From assembly GCA_934351835.1 (NCBI GenBank), contig CAKRJP010000032.1, positions 1 to 11,064 of the forward strand: a stretch of 11,064 nucleotides of DNA, given 5' to 3'. A program made the position numbers and the translations under genes. Origin of the DNA: an uncultured Lachnospiraceae bacterium. GTDB taxonomy: Bacteria > Bacillota > Clostridia > Lachnospirales > Lachnospiraceae. Below are positions 1-6,760 of this stretch, piece after piece. How positions within the stretch are numbered: the stretch's first letter is position 1; each line of letters starts with the position of its first letter. The notes under the pieces were generated by a model. The model did not search any database and was not told the origin of the DNA. It saw nothing but the letters and a program-made list of their open reading frames with translations.

Positions 1-426
1 GAATATGATGAGGCTTACACAGAATCAAAGAAGATTATGTATGCAGGCTTATTTGGTGCAGTAACGGTATCGGCTTTACTTATCCTTTTGGCTGGAGTAT
101 ATACCGGATTATATCGTGTTGATGACAGCGTAAAAGAGCTTGGAAAAATACTGCTTATCATATTTGCCTTGTATGCTCCGGTCAAGGTAGAAAATATGAT
201 ACTCAGCGGTGGCATTATAAGAAGTGGCGGCAACACCAAAATCATTATGATTATTGATATTGTTGGCACATGGTGTATCGGGATTCCACTGTGTCTGCTT
301 GCGGCATATGTATTCAAGTGGGGAATTGTCGGCGTGTATACATTGCTTACCACGGAAGAATTATTCAGGCTTGCTGTATCGTTAATTATCTTTAGAAGGC
401 GTAAATGGATAATTAGTCTATGCTGA
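1..426 (+). CDS. MATE family efflux transporter, C-terminal part (5' end outside window)
   Basis: The reading frame is open from base 1, so the gene begins before the window; about 141 residues are visible. It is a hydrophobic protein with about four membrane segments. It carries the pattern GGIIRSGGNTK, which resembles the conserved GG-hRSGGxT stretch of the clostridial MATE subgroup, and it ends in a basic FRRRKWI tail typical of that subgroup. MATE proteins are inner-membrane antiporters that export drugs or metabolites using a Na+ or H+ gradient. The stop TGA (424-426) lies inside the 3' end of the oppositely oriented MATE gene, an overlap of 9 bases with no terminator between them. The last residues (SLC) may come from the junction rather than the original gene. 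The family call is fairly sure; the substrate is unknown. Confidence 0.85.
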   Translation, partial: EYDEAYTESKKIMYAGLFGAVTVSALLILLAGVYTGLYRVDDSVKELGKILLIIFALYAPVKVENMILSGGIIRSGGNTKIIMIIDIVGTWCIGIPLCLLAAYVFKWGIVGVYTLLTTEELFRLAVSLIIFRRRKWIISLC

Positions 427-1515
427 AATTATAAGACTGGATATTCCTCTTGAAAATCCCTGTAAAGCATAACAGGTCATAACAGAAATTCCTCCGAATA
501 CAAAACTAAGTCCCAAAATACGCAGTGCACCCACACCAAGTGAAAACATTTCTTCTGATGGTGCAAATACTGATATCAACTGTACCGGCAACATCTCCAT
601 AATGATCAGACCAATCAGTCCGATCAAAGCATTATTCAATCCAAAAATAGCCATATACACAAATGTCTGCAATTTAAAGTATGCTCCAAATACTGCGGTT
701 GAAGTAGTTGAAAAATTGAGAAGGAGTTTATTAATACCAAAACACATAACGCTGGACATCGATTGCATGATAATCGTTGGAATTCCAACTGTACAGATTC
801 CCTTCAAATAATAACCTTCAAATTCAAAAGATTTAAAAGTAAGCTGAACATCTTTATTTTTGGTTAAATTAAAATATAAGCCCAGCAGCATTGCTACGAT
901 CTGACCTGTCACTGTGGCAATTGCCGCACCTCTGGTTCCCATTGCCGGGAAACCAAAATATCCGAAAATAAAAATGGGATCTAAAATGATATTAATCACC
1001 GCACCTACGATCTGCATCACCATTGTATAGGAAGTCCGACCTGTTGACTGCAATATTTTTTCAAATATCAACTGAAACATCTGCCCGAATCCAAATACAC
1101 AGATAACCGTAAGATAATCAATTCCCATTAAGACGATTTCTGCATCGTTGGTTTGAACCACATAAAAACTTCTCACACAAAAAATACCAAATAATAAAAT
1201 TAACACATAAAACCCAATGCCTATGATGATGCCATGCATAGCTGTCTGGTTGACCGACTTTTGTCTCTTCTCTCCTAAATATCGTGATAATAATGCATTG
1301 ATTCCTACACCGATTCCTGTTCCGGATGCAATAATAATATTTTGTATCGGAAATGCCAAAGACACTGCCGACAATGCATTCTCCCCATAGTGGCTTACAA
1401 ACAAACTATCCACCACATTATACAATGCACCTATCAGCATGGATAAAACCATCGGTGCCGCCATTGTAAGCAAAAGCTTATTGACCGGCATGACTCCCAT
1501 TTTATTTTCGTTCAT
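418..1515 (-). CDS. MATE family efflux transporter, truncated and internally deleted (probable pseudogene)
   Basis: 365 residues, against about 450 for complete MATE proteins. The N-terminal half is normal: MNENKMGVMPVNKLLLTMAAP, then motifs such as LYNVVDSLFVS, LDPIFIFG and GAAIATVTGQ, with many membrane helices. Two parts are missing. At about residue 298 (near base 621) the usual loop after FGLNNALI, normally a PIIAYNYGAxNxxR-like stretch of about 30 residues, is absent in frame and the sequence jumps to the next helix. The protein also stops at SLIISA, losing roughly the last 60 residues; the DNA where they should lie is occupied by the opposite MATE gene. The start is ATG at 1513-1515, preceded by AAGGAGG at good spacing. 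A MarR-type operator sits just upstream and marR is the next gene upstream, so export regulated by MarR was the likely original role. Function is doubtful now. Confidence 0.85.
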   Translation of the reverse strand: MNENKMGVMPVNKLLLTMAAPMVLSMLIGALYNVVDSLFVSHYGENALSAVSLAFPIQNIIIASGTGIGVGINALLSRYLGEKRQKSVNQTAMHGIIIGIGFYVLILLFGIFCVRSFYVVQTNDAEIVLMGIDYLTVICVFGFGQMFQLIFEKILQSTGRTSYTMVMQIVGAVINIILDPIFIFGYFGFPAMGTRGAAIATVTGQIVAMLLGLYFNLTKNKDVQLTFKSFEFEGYYLKGICTVGIPTIIMQSMSSVMCFGINKLLLNFSTTSTAVFGAYFKLQTFVYMAIFGLNNALIGLIGLIIMEMLPVQLISVFAPSEEMFSLGVGALRILGLSFVFGGISVMTCYALQGFSRGISSLIISA

Positions 1516-1528
1516 TATTTCCTCCTTT

Positions 1529-1544
1529 AAGTAGTGTACTACCT
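1529..1544 (-). promoter_or_regulatory. Putative MarR operator upstream of the MATE gene
   Basis: A near-palindrome, AAGTAGTGTACTACCT on the plus strand (GTAGT-GT-ACTAC core). It lies between an A/T-rich TATATA -10-like box (1544-1549, minus strand) and the ribosome site of the MATE gene. The same sequence in the same position occurs in front of marR (2035-2052). A repressor bound here would block transcription start. Operator function is inferred from the two-site match and position. No good -35 box was found, so a separate promoter for this gene is uncertain. Confidence 0.65.
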
Positions 1545-1560
1545 ATATATTTTTATTAAA

Positions 1561-1584
1561 AGTGTACCTTATAGCAGGTACACT
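1561..1584. terminator. Hairpin terminator or attenuator between marR and the MATE gene
   Basis: Perfect 8-bp stem AGTGTACC / GGTACACT with an 8-nt loop. On the minus strand it overlaps the marR stop codon and is followed by TTTTAAT. On the plus strand it is followed by ATTTTT. It could end marR transcription partially, and it could also act from the other side. The stem contains AGTGTAC, the same string as the operator core at 1529-1544, so it may instead or also be a weak regulator site. Confidence 0.55.
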
Positions 1585-2020
1585 ATTTTTCAATGTTTTC
1601 AAGCATTTTTTCTGATGACTTCAAAAATATTTCCACATGTTCTTTTGAAATACCTTCACAGATTTTGTTAAAAATCTCCCAGTCCATTTCCTTAAGCTCC
1701 AGGTGGATATTCTTATATTCATCTGTACAATTAATCTTTTTGTATCGTTTATCGATTTTACTCTGTGTACAGATAACAGCATTTTTCTTTTCCAGTCTTT
1801 TAATAATTTCTGTCATTGTCGGATGTGTGACCGCTAGTGCTTTTTCCAGATCTTTCTGATTAATTTCTTCAACTCCCAGTGACTCTGAACGACTTATTTC
1901 GCCCAGTACTCTCAACTGTACCGCCGTTAGACCCATCCGATTTGCGCGTTCTTCCAGTTTTTTCTTAAATTCTCTGTCTAATATAGAAAATCGAAGTCCC
2001 GGAGCAATATTCGTTTCCAT
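1583..2020 (-). CDS. MarR family transcriptional regulator
   Basis: 145 residues, the usual MarR length. The winged helix-turn-helix spans about residues 30-98: LTAVQLRVLGEI, then INQKDLEKALAVTHPTMTEIIKRLEKKN as the recognition-helix region, and a wing with the conserved D90-K-R92 pair. The flanking N- and C-terminal helices would form the dimer interface. Such proteins are usually dimeric repressors released by small phenolic or drug-like ligands. The start ATG (2018-2020) has GGAGG upstream. A consensus promoter with an operator over its start site precedes the gene, which suggests autorepression. The truncated MATE gene follows 67 bases downstream with a similar operator, so it is the likely target. 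The ligand is unknown. Confidence 0.92.
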   Translation of the reverse strand: METNIAPGLRFSILDREFKKKLEERANRMGLTAVQLRVLGEISRSESLGVEEINQKDLEKALAVTHPTMTEIIKRLEKKNAVICTQSKIDKRYKKINCTDEYKNIHLELKEMDWEIFNKICEGISKEHVEIFLKSSEKMLENIEK

Positions 2021-2034
2021 AAGCGCCTCCTAAT

Positions 2035-2052
2035 TAAGTAGTGCGCTACTTA
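2035..2052 (-). promoter_or_regulatory. Putative MarR operator over the marR transcription start
   Basis: Inverted repeat with perfect 7-base arms, TAAGTAG-TGCG-CTACTTA. It begins exactly where the -10 box ends and lies before the GGAGG ribosome site. It shares AAGTAGTG-CTAC with the site at 1529-1544. Position and match support autoregulation by MarR; binding itself is inferred. Confidence 0.72.
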
Positions 2053-2079
2053 TTATAATCGTTTTTCACCTTTTGTCAA
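2052..2079 (-). promoter_or_regulatory. Sigma-A promoter of marR
   Basis: On the minus strand there is a perfect -35 TTGACA (2074-2079) and a perfect -10 TATAAT (2052-2057) with a 16-base spacer. The predicted start is near 2045, inside the operator. Such a strong promoter beside an operator fits a gene kept off by its own product. Confidence 0.8.
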
Positions 2080-2165
2080 TACATATTTTTTCTTGTATTT
2101 TCTATTCTCTTTCGTTTATAATAAGTCCGAAGAAAAAATAATTGTAATAAAAGCCGATAAGTGAA

Positions 2166-2197
2166 AGGGCATGAATCCGTCTATAGATTCATGCCCT
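2166..2197 (-). terminator. Terminator of the ABC exporter gene
   Basis: Perfect 12-bp stem AGGGCATGAATC / GATTCATGCCCT with an 8-nt loop, starting 15 bases beyond the exporter stop codon. The T-rich stretch after it on the minus strand is weak (TTTCACTT), but stem strength and position support termination. Confidence 0.75.
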
Positions 2198-2211
2198 ATT
2201 TCAGAACAAAT

Positions 2212-3936
2212 TTACGACATTTCATAATAATGTGCATAAATTCCACCTTGTTCTAATAATTCTTCATGTGTTCCACGCTCTGCAATTCCCGTATCAGCCA
2301 CTACCAATATCTCATCTGCATTGCGAACGGTGGATAATCTATGGGCGATCGTAATCGTTGTACGGTCCTTTGCCAGCTCATCCAGACTCTTCTGGATAAA
2401 TCTCTCGCTCTCATTATCCAGAGCACTGGTAGCCTCATCTAAGATCAGAATAGAAGGATTCTTTAAAAATACCCGGGCAATAGAAATTCTCTGTTTCTGC
2501 CCACCAGATAATCTTGTTCCTCGTTCTCCCACATAGGTTTCATATCCATCCGGTAATTCCATAATAAATTCATGAATATTTGCTTTCTTTGCTGCGTCTA
2601 TAATTTCTTCCATAGACGCTCCCGGCTTGCCGTATGCAATATTCTCACGAATGCTTCCACTGAACAGATATACATCCTGTTGTACCAATCCAATCTGATT
2701 ACGAAGACTCTGCAAAGTTATCTTTCTCACATCTTGTCCATCGATCGTAATACGCCCACCGGTTACATCATAAAACCTTGGAAGCAAGGAACAGATTGTT
2801 GTCTTTCCACTTCCTGACGGGCCCACAAGGGCAATCGATTTTCCAGCCGGAATATCAATAGCCACATTATCAAGCACCAGTGTATCGTCATCACTATAAT
2901 GGAAAGAAACATCTTCATAACGGACATGTCCTTTTATATTATCGATTGACTTTGCATCTTCCGCATCCACAATCTCAGGCTCTGTCTCAATCACATCCAG
3001 AAATCTTCTAAATCCAGACAGACCTTTTTGCATCATCTCTGTAAGTTCTACCAGAATCTGGATCGGACTGATAAAGATTCCGATATAAAGAGCATACATC
3101 GCAAGATCAGCAACTTCCATCTGACCATGGGCAATCAGCCATCCACCAAATACCAACGTCATCAGATACATCATTCCCTGGAAAAACAAATTTCCACTCA
3201 TGAAACTTCCCATACAGCGATAATTTGCATCTTTCGAAATTAAAAATGCCTGATTACTCTTTTTAAACTTTTCCCGCTCAATATCCTCATTTGCAAACGA
3301 CTGTACCACACGGATTCCTGCCAGGGTGTCCTGAAGACTTGAATTAAGGTCTCCGATCTTACGTCTGTTATCCATAAATGTTGCCTGCATCTTACGGTTC
3401 TGTCCATAAGAAAAGAACACCATAAATACCACCAGTACCAAAAGCGGAATTGCTAGTTTCCAGTTAATCAAAAATAAAAATACAAATGATCCAATAATCT
3501 TTATTAATGAAATAAATAAATTCTCCGGTCCGTGGTGAGCAAATTCCGCAATATCAAATAAATCCGACACCAGTTTACTCATCATCTGCCCGGAATTATT
3601 CTGATTATAGTAAGAAAATGACAATTTCTCATAATGATCAAATAATTGCTGACGCATATCACGCTCCATGTTCGCACCCATCATATGTCCCTGATAGCTG
3701 ACGTAATATTTACATCCTGTCTGGAGCAGATACATCACCAGTAATACGGCTGCGATTGGCAATAATGCACGCATGATTGTCCCGGAACTCTCTGTAAATA
3801 ATGTCTTCGTAAGTGTCCGTAAAATTTGTGGAAATGCCAGATCCACCAGACTGATCACCGCCGCACAGATTAAATCAAAAAAGAATACACCTTTATACGG
3901 TGCATAATATTGAATAAATTTTTTTAATGTATACAT
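2212..3936 (-). CDS. ABC transporter, fused permease/ATPase half-exporter
   Basis: 574 residues, normal for a type IV half-exporter of the MsbA/BmrA kind. Residues 1-310 form the membrane domain with about six helices. The ATPase domain follows: Walker A GPSGSGKTT (372-380), Q-loop VQQD (418-421), signature LSGGQ (476-480), Walker B ILILDE with catalytic E501, and switch histidine H532 in AHRLSTV. All catalytic motifs are intact. It should work as a dimer in the cytoplasmic membrane, exporting lipids, drugs or peptides; there is no N-terminal C39 peptidase domain. The start ATG has GAGGA upstream. The gene is a single unit with its own promoter and terminator. No second half-transporter gene is adjacent, so a homodimer is likely. 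The substrate is unknown. Confidence 0.93.
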   Translation of the reverse strand: MYTLKKFIQYYAPYKGVFFFDLICAAVISLVDLAFPQILRTLTKTLFTESSGTIMRALLPIAAVLLVMYLLQTGCKYYVSYQGHMMGANMERDMRQQLFDHYEKLSFSYYNQNNSGQMMSKLVSDLFDIAEFAHHGPENLFISLIKIIGSFVFLFLINWKLAIPLLVLVVFMVFFSYGQNRKMQATFMDNRRKIGDLNSSLQDTLAGIRVVQSFANEDIEREKFKKSNQAFLISKDANYRCMGSFMSGNLFFQGMMYLMTLVFGGWLIAHGQMEVADLAMYALYIGIFISPIQILVELTEMMQKGLSGFRRFLDVIETEPEIVDAEDAKSIDNIKGHVRYEDVSFHYSDDDTLVLDNVAIDIPAGKSIALVGPSGSGKTTICSLLPRFYDVTGGRITIDGQDVRKITLQSLRNQIGLVQQDVYLFSGSIRENIAYGKPGASMEEIIDAAKKANIHEFIMELPDGYETYVGERGTRLSGGQKQRISIARVFLKNPSILILDEATSALDNESERFIQKSLDELAKDRTTITIAHRLSTVRNADEILVVADTGIAERGTHEELLEQGGIYAHYYEMS

Positions 3937-3971
3937 ATTAATTCCTCATTTCTTTCAAATCAATTGGCTAC

Positions 3972-3980
3972 ATTATAGCA
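3972..3980 (-). promoter_or_regulatory. Extended -10 promoter of the ABC exporter
   Basis: On the minus strand TGCTATAAT is a TGn plus perfect -10 box about 36 bases before the start codon. No good -35 is seen at 16-18 bases, as is usual for extended -10 promoters. Confidence 0.6.
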
Positions 3981-4010
3981 CAAAACTCTGGATTTAGCGC
4001 ATCACAGACA

Positions 4011-4046
4011 AAAAATATTCCGTGAGAAAACTCCCACAGAATATTT
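4011..4046 (-). terminator. Rho-independent terminator after the Hpt gene
   Basis: A long A/T-rich hairpin: 4013-4026 pairs with 4031-4046 around TTTT, with a G-U pair only in the minus-strand transcript. It is followed on the minus strand by TTTTTTG. It ends the operon whose last gene is the Hpt protein, and separates it from the ABC exporter promoter. Confidence 0.8.
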
Positions 4047-4109
4047 CTAATTCATAACCTTGTGCTGAAACACTATCATTATTCTATTGTAACCTTGTAA
4101 ATCTAAAGA

Positions 4110-4460
4110 TTAACTTTCATATTCCTGAATCGCATTGATCACTCTGTGATACTGCTCTTCTACAGCCTTATAAAGATCTTCGTAATCTTTCAGTTCACGC
4201 CCTCTTAACTTTTCCGTCAGTTCCGCGCTTGCCTGATATAAACTTTCAAATCCCAGATTCAGACAGACTCCTTTTAAAGTATGTGCTCCGCGGAATGCCT
4301 TCTCTGCGTCCCCTGATTCGATTCCATCTTTTAAATCTCCAAAACTGGAATCTTTTAAAAATTTTATGGCAAATCTCTGAATGAGAGCCTCACTTCCAAG
4401 GCGTTTTAATACACCTTCATAATCCCCACCCATTTTTTCATAACATTCTTTGATCGTCAC
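4110..4460 (-). CDS. Hpt (histidine phosphotransfer) domain protein
   Basis: 116 residues, a stand-alone Hpt domain. The phospho-accepting site is H60 in GAHTLKGVCLNLG, the classic AHxLKG motif within a four-helix bundle. Hpt proteins are cytosolic carriers that take a phosphoryl group from one receiver domain and give it to another; they have no kinase activity. The start is GTG (4458-4460), preceded by AAGGAG nine bases upstream. It begins 25 bases after the stop of the GGDEF-receiver-HD-GYP gene and has no separate promoter visible, so the two are probably co-transcribed. The obvious partner is that protein's receiver domain. The sensor kinase is not in the window. Confidence 0.9.
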   Translation of the reverse strand: MTIKECYEKMGGDYEGVLKRLGSEALIQRFAIKFLKDSSFGDLKDGIESGDAEKAFRGAHTLKGVCLNLGFESLYQASAELTEKLRGRELKDYEDLYKAVEEQYHRVINAIQEYES

Positions 4461-4485
4461 TGTTTCTTGCTCCTTATACCTTACT

Positions 4486-6672
4486 TTAAATTATTTTATC
4501 TTCTTTGCCGGATTCCACAACATCTCCAGAAAATCTTGACCACTTATCGTAGTTTTCTTTGCACCATACCCCCCCCCGGGAAATTTCAGGGAGATCTTCG
4601 CCCGCTGTACCATATTCTTTCTGGATTTCCTGCGAGATCGTACCAAAAAAACGACCCTGTGAATCATCATACTTCTCGAATTTCTTAATTCCGCTCACTG
4701 CAACATCACTCTGATTATTCCTTGTAAATTTCTGAAGTTCTGTTTTTATCTTATCCTGGATATCACACATGGTCTCCAAAAGTAATGGATTGAACGCTCC
4801 GCATTCTCCGTTTTTGATCATCTCGATGGATTTCTCATGAGAAAATGCTTTCTTATAAACACGTTCACTGGTAAGTGCATCATATACATCCGCCAGAGCC
4901 ACAACCTGTGCAGCAATTGGTATCTCTTCACCCACCAGACCGTCCGGATATCCTTTGCCATCATAGCGTTCATGGTGCCATCGACAGATCTGCCATGCCG
5001 TCTTCATCAATGGTTCATCCTCATACATCTTCAGATTCGCCAGCAAATCTGCACCAATCACAGTATGTTTCTCCATGATCTTGCGTTCTTCCGGTGTCAG
5101 TCTTCCCTTTTTATTTAGAATTTTCTCATCAATACCGATTTTTCCAATATCATGAAGAGAGGACGCATTACTGATCATTATTCGATCCATCCAGGTCAGA
5201 TTGTACTTATCCGTATTCTTTATCAACTGCTCTAAAAGCATACTCGTCAATGTATTAATATTCAGTACATGAAGTCCACTCTCTCCATTACGGAACTCTA
5301 CAATCTGGCTTAAAACACTGGTCAGCATCCGGTTGTTCTTCTCTTTCTCATAGACCTGGTTTGTAACAAGGGCTACCAGACGTCTCTGTTTCGCGTATAA
5401 CTTGATCGTGTTCACCACACGACGGTGCACAACTTCCGCATCAAAGGGACGATTAATGTAATCTGAAACACCCAGTTCATATGCCTGTCGAATCGTATCA
5501 GCAGAATCCTCACTGGATATCATAATAACCGGTATATCATTAATCAGCTCATTTCTGTTCATATAAGACAATACATCAAATCCATCTATTCCCGGCATAA
5601 CAATGTCTAATAAGATCAATGTGATCTTCGTTTCATATCGATAAAGCATCTCAAGACAGGTCTCCCCATCCTCAGCTTCCAAAATTTCGAATTCATCTTT
5701 CAGCATCTCCGCCAGCATCGCACGGTTGATTTCTGAATCATCCACGATCAGGATTCGATACTTTTTTTTTCCTGTTCCACCGGCAACTGCCTCAATCTTC
5801 ACCGCTTCTTCATCCACTTCTGTCACTACATTGTTCTTCGTGACCTTGGCCTGATACATATACTCATCTGCGCGGTGCACTGCCTGCTCGATCGTCATAC
5901 CATTGGTTAAAGTTCCACCGATACTGACAGTCATCTTAAGCTGTAAATAACCATCTACTTTCGTATGATTAATCAGGTCCTGTATCATATGAAGCTTACC
6001 TGCAAATACTTCCATATCGATCCCAGGCATGACTAACAAAAACTCATCTCCGCCGAATCGCACCAGACGGTCCGTCTTACGTATACACTGGGTGATTGCT
6101 CTCACCACTGCAAGGAGCGCCTTATCACCGACTCCATGACCATAAGTATCATTATACAACTTAAAGTCATCCATATCGATCATTGCAACGCCTGCTTCTA
6201 TTTTGGTATCCTTCAATTTTTCTTCAAAGTATCTCCGATTGTAAACTCCCGTTAACGCATCCGTGTAAAGTTCTTTTTTATAATCCGATAACTTCTTGAG
6301 CAGTTCCTCGCGACCTTCTGTATCCAACAAAAAGTCATTATCCAAACAGGTGATAAGTTCCAAAATATATGGTTTTCCATCGACTTCCAGATACTTTGCG
6401 ATCACCTGGTAAATCTTTGAATCTATAAATTCTAACTTTGTACACTGTCCTTTTTCTGCATAAGCCTGTGCGGAAACACAGTTCTCACATCTCTCTCCAC
6501 GATTCCAAAACGCATAGCACTGACAAGTCTGTGGCTGTAACTCATCATTCTCACCTATCATAATCTGATGCAGTCGATCCACCGCAAGCAGACGTACCAC
6601 AGAAAAGACCCTCTCCATCTGCTCTATCATGTCTTTTAACTCTTGTGTTGTCATTACTACTTTGGATTTCAT
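4486..6672 (-). CDS. GGDEF - receiver - HD-GYP protein (cyclic-di-GMP synthesis and breakdown)
   Basis: 728 residues from the ATG at 6672, which has AAGGA six bases upstream. An ATG at 6708 would add 12 residues but has no clear ribosome site. Residue numbers here follow the longer 740-residue form. Residues 20-130 hold a PAS-like region with C62, C64, C74, C77 and C89. The GGDEF domain (about 145-295) has the active site GGDEF at 219-223 and inhibitory RxxD at 210-213. The receiver domain (317-440) has D323/D324, phosphorylated D368 and S398, but R420 in place of the usual lysine. The HD-GYP domain (460-650) has HD at 519-520, H548, HHERYDGKGYP at 578-588 and D607. All catalytic residues for a diguanylate cyclase and a phosphodiesterase are present; which activity dominates cannot be seen. 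It is cytosolic with no membrane segment. The Hpt gene follows, and the dehydrogenase gene precedes on the same strand with no terminator between. Confidence 0.93.
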   Translation of the reverse strand: MKSKVVMTTQELKDMIEQMERVFSVVRLLAVDRLHQIMIGENDELQPQTCQCYAFWNRGERCENCVSAQAYAEKGQCTKLEFIDSKIYQVIAKYLEVDGKPYILELITCLDNDFLLDTEGREELLKKLSDYKKELYTDALTGVYNRRYFEEKLKDTKIEAGVAMIDMDDFKLYNDTYGHGVGDKALLAVVRAITQCIRKTDRLVRFGGDEFLLVMPGIDMEVFAGKLHMIQDLINHTKVDGYLQLKMTVSIGGTLTNGMTIEQAVHRADEYMYQAKVTKNNVVTEVDEEAVKIEAVAGGTGKKKYRILIVDDSEINRAMLAEMLKDEFEILEAEDGETCLEMLYRYETKITLILLDIVMPGIDGFDVLSYMNRNELINDIPVIMISSEDSADTIRQAYELGVSDYINRPFDAEVVHRRVVNTIKLYAKQRRLVALVTNQVYEKEKNNRMLTSVLSQIVEFRNGESGLHVLNINTLTSMLLEQLIKNTDKYNLTWMDRIMISNASSLHDIGKIGIDEKILNKKGRLTPEERKIMEKHTVIGADLLANLKMYEDEPLMKTAWQICRWHHERYDGKGYPDGLVGEEIPIAAQVVALADVYDALTSERVYKKAFSHEKSIEMIKNGECGAFNPLLLETMCDIQDKIKTELQKFTRNNQSDVAVSGIKKFEKYDDSQGRFFGTISQEIQKEYGTAGEDLPEISRGGVWCKENYDKWSRFSGDVVESGKEDKII

Positions 6673-6760
6673 TCTTTTTCCTTCTTCATCTTCTAATAAT
6701 TTATACATTTCTAGTTTAACATACCATATACTATTTTTCTATCTTTTACTTCACCTGTTC

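Noticed and set aside
2098..2160. A second promoter upstream of marR (TTATTATAAACG region)
   Set aside because: The -10-like box has no acceptable -35 and a far better promoter lies closer to the gene.
4440..4600. Frameshift at the G9 tract fusing the cyclic-di-GMP protein to Hpt
   Set aside because: I translated both alternative frames after the tract; each meets a stop before the Hpt start, so no fusion is possible.
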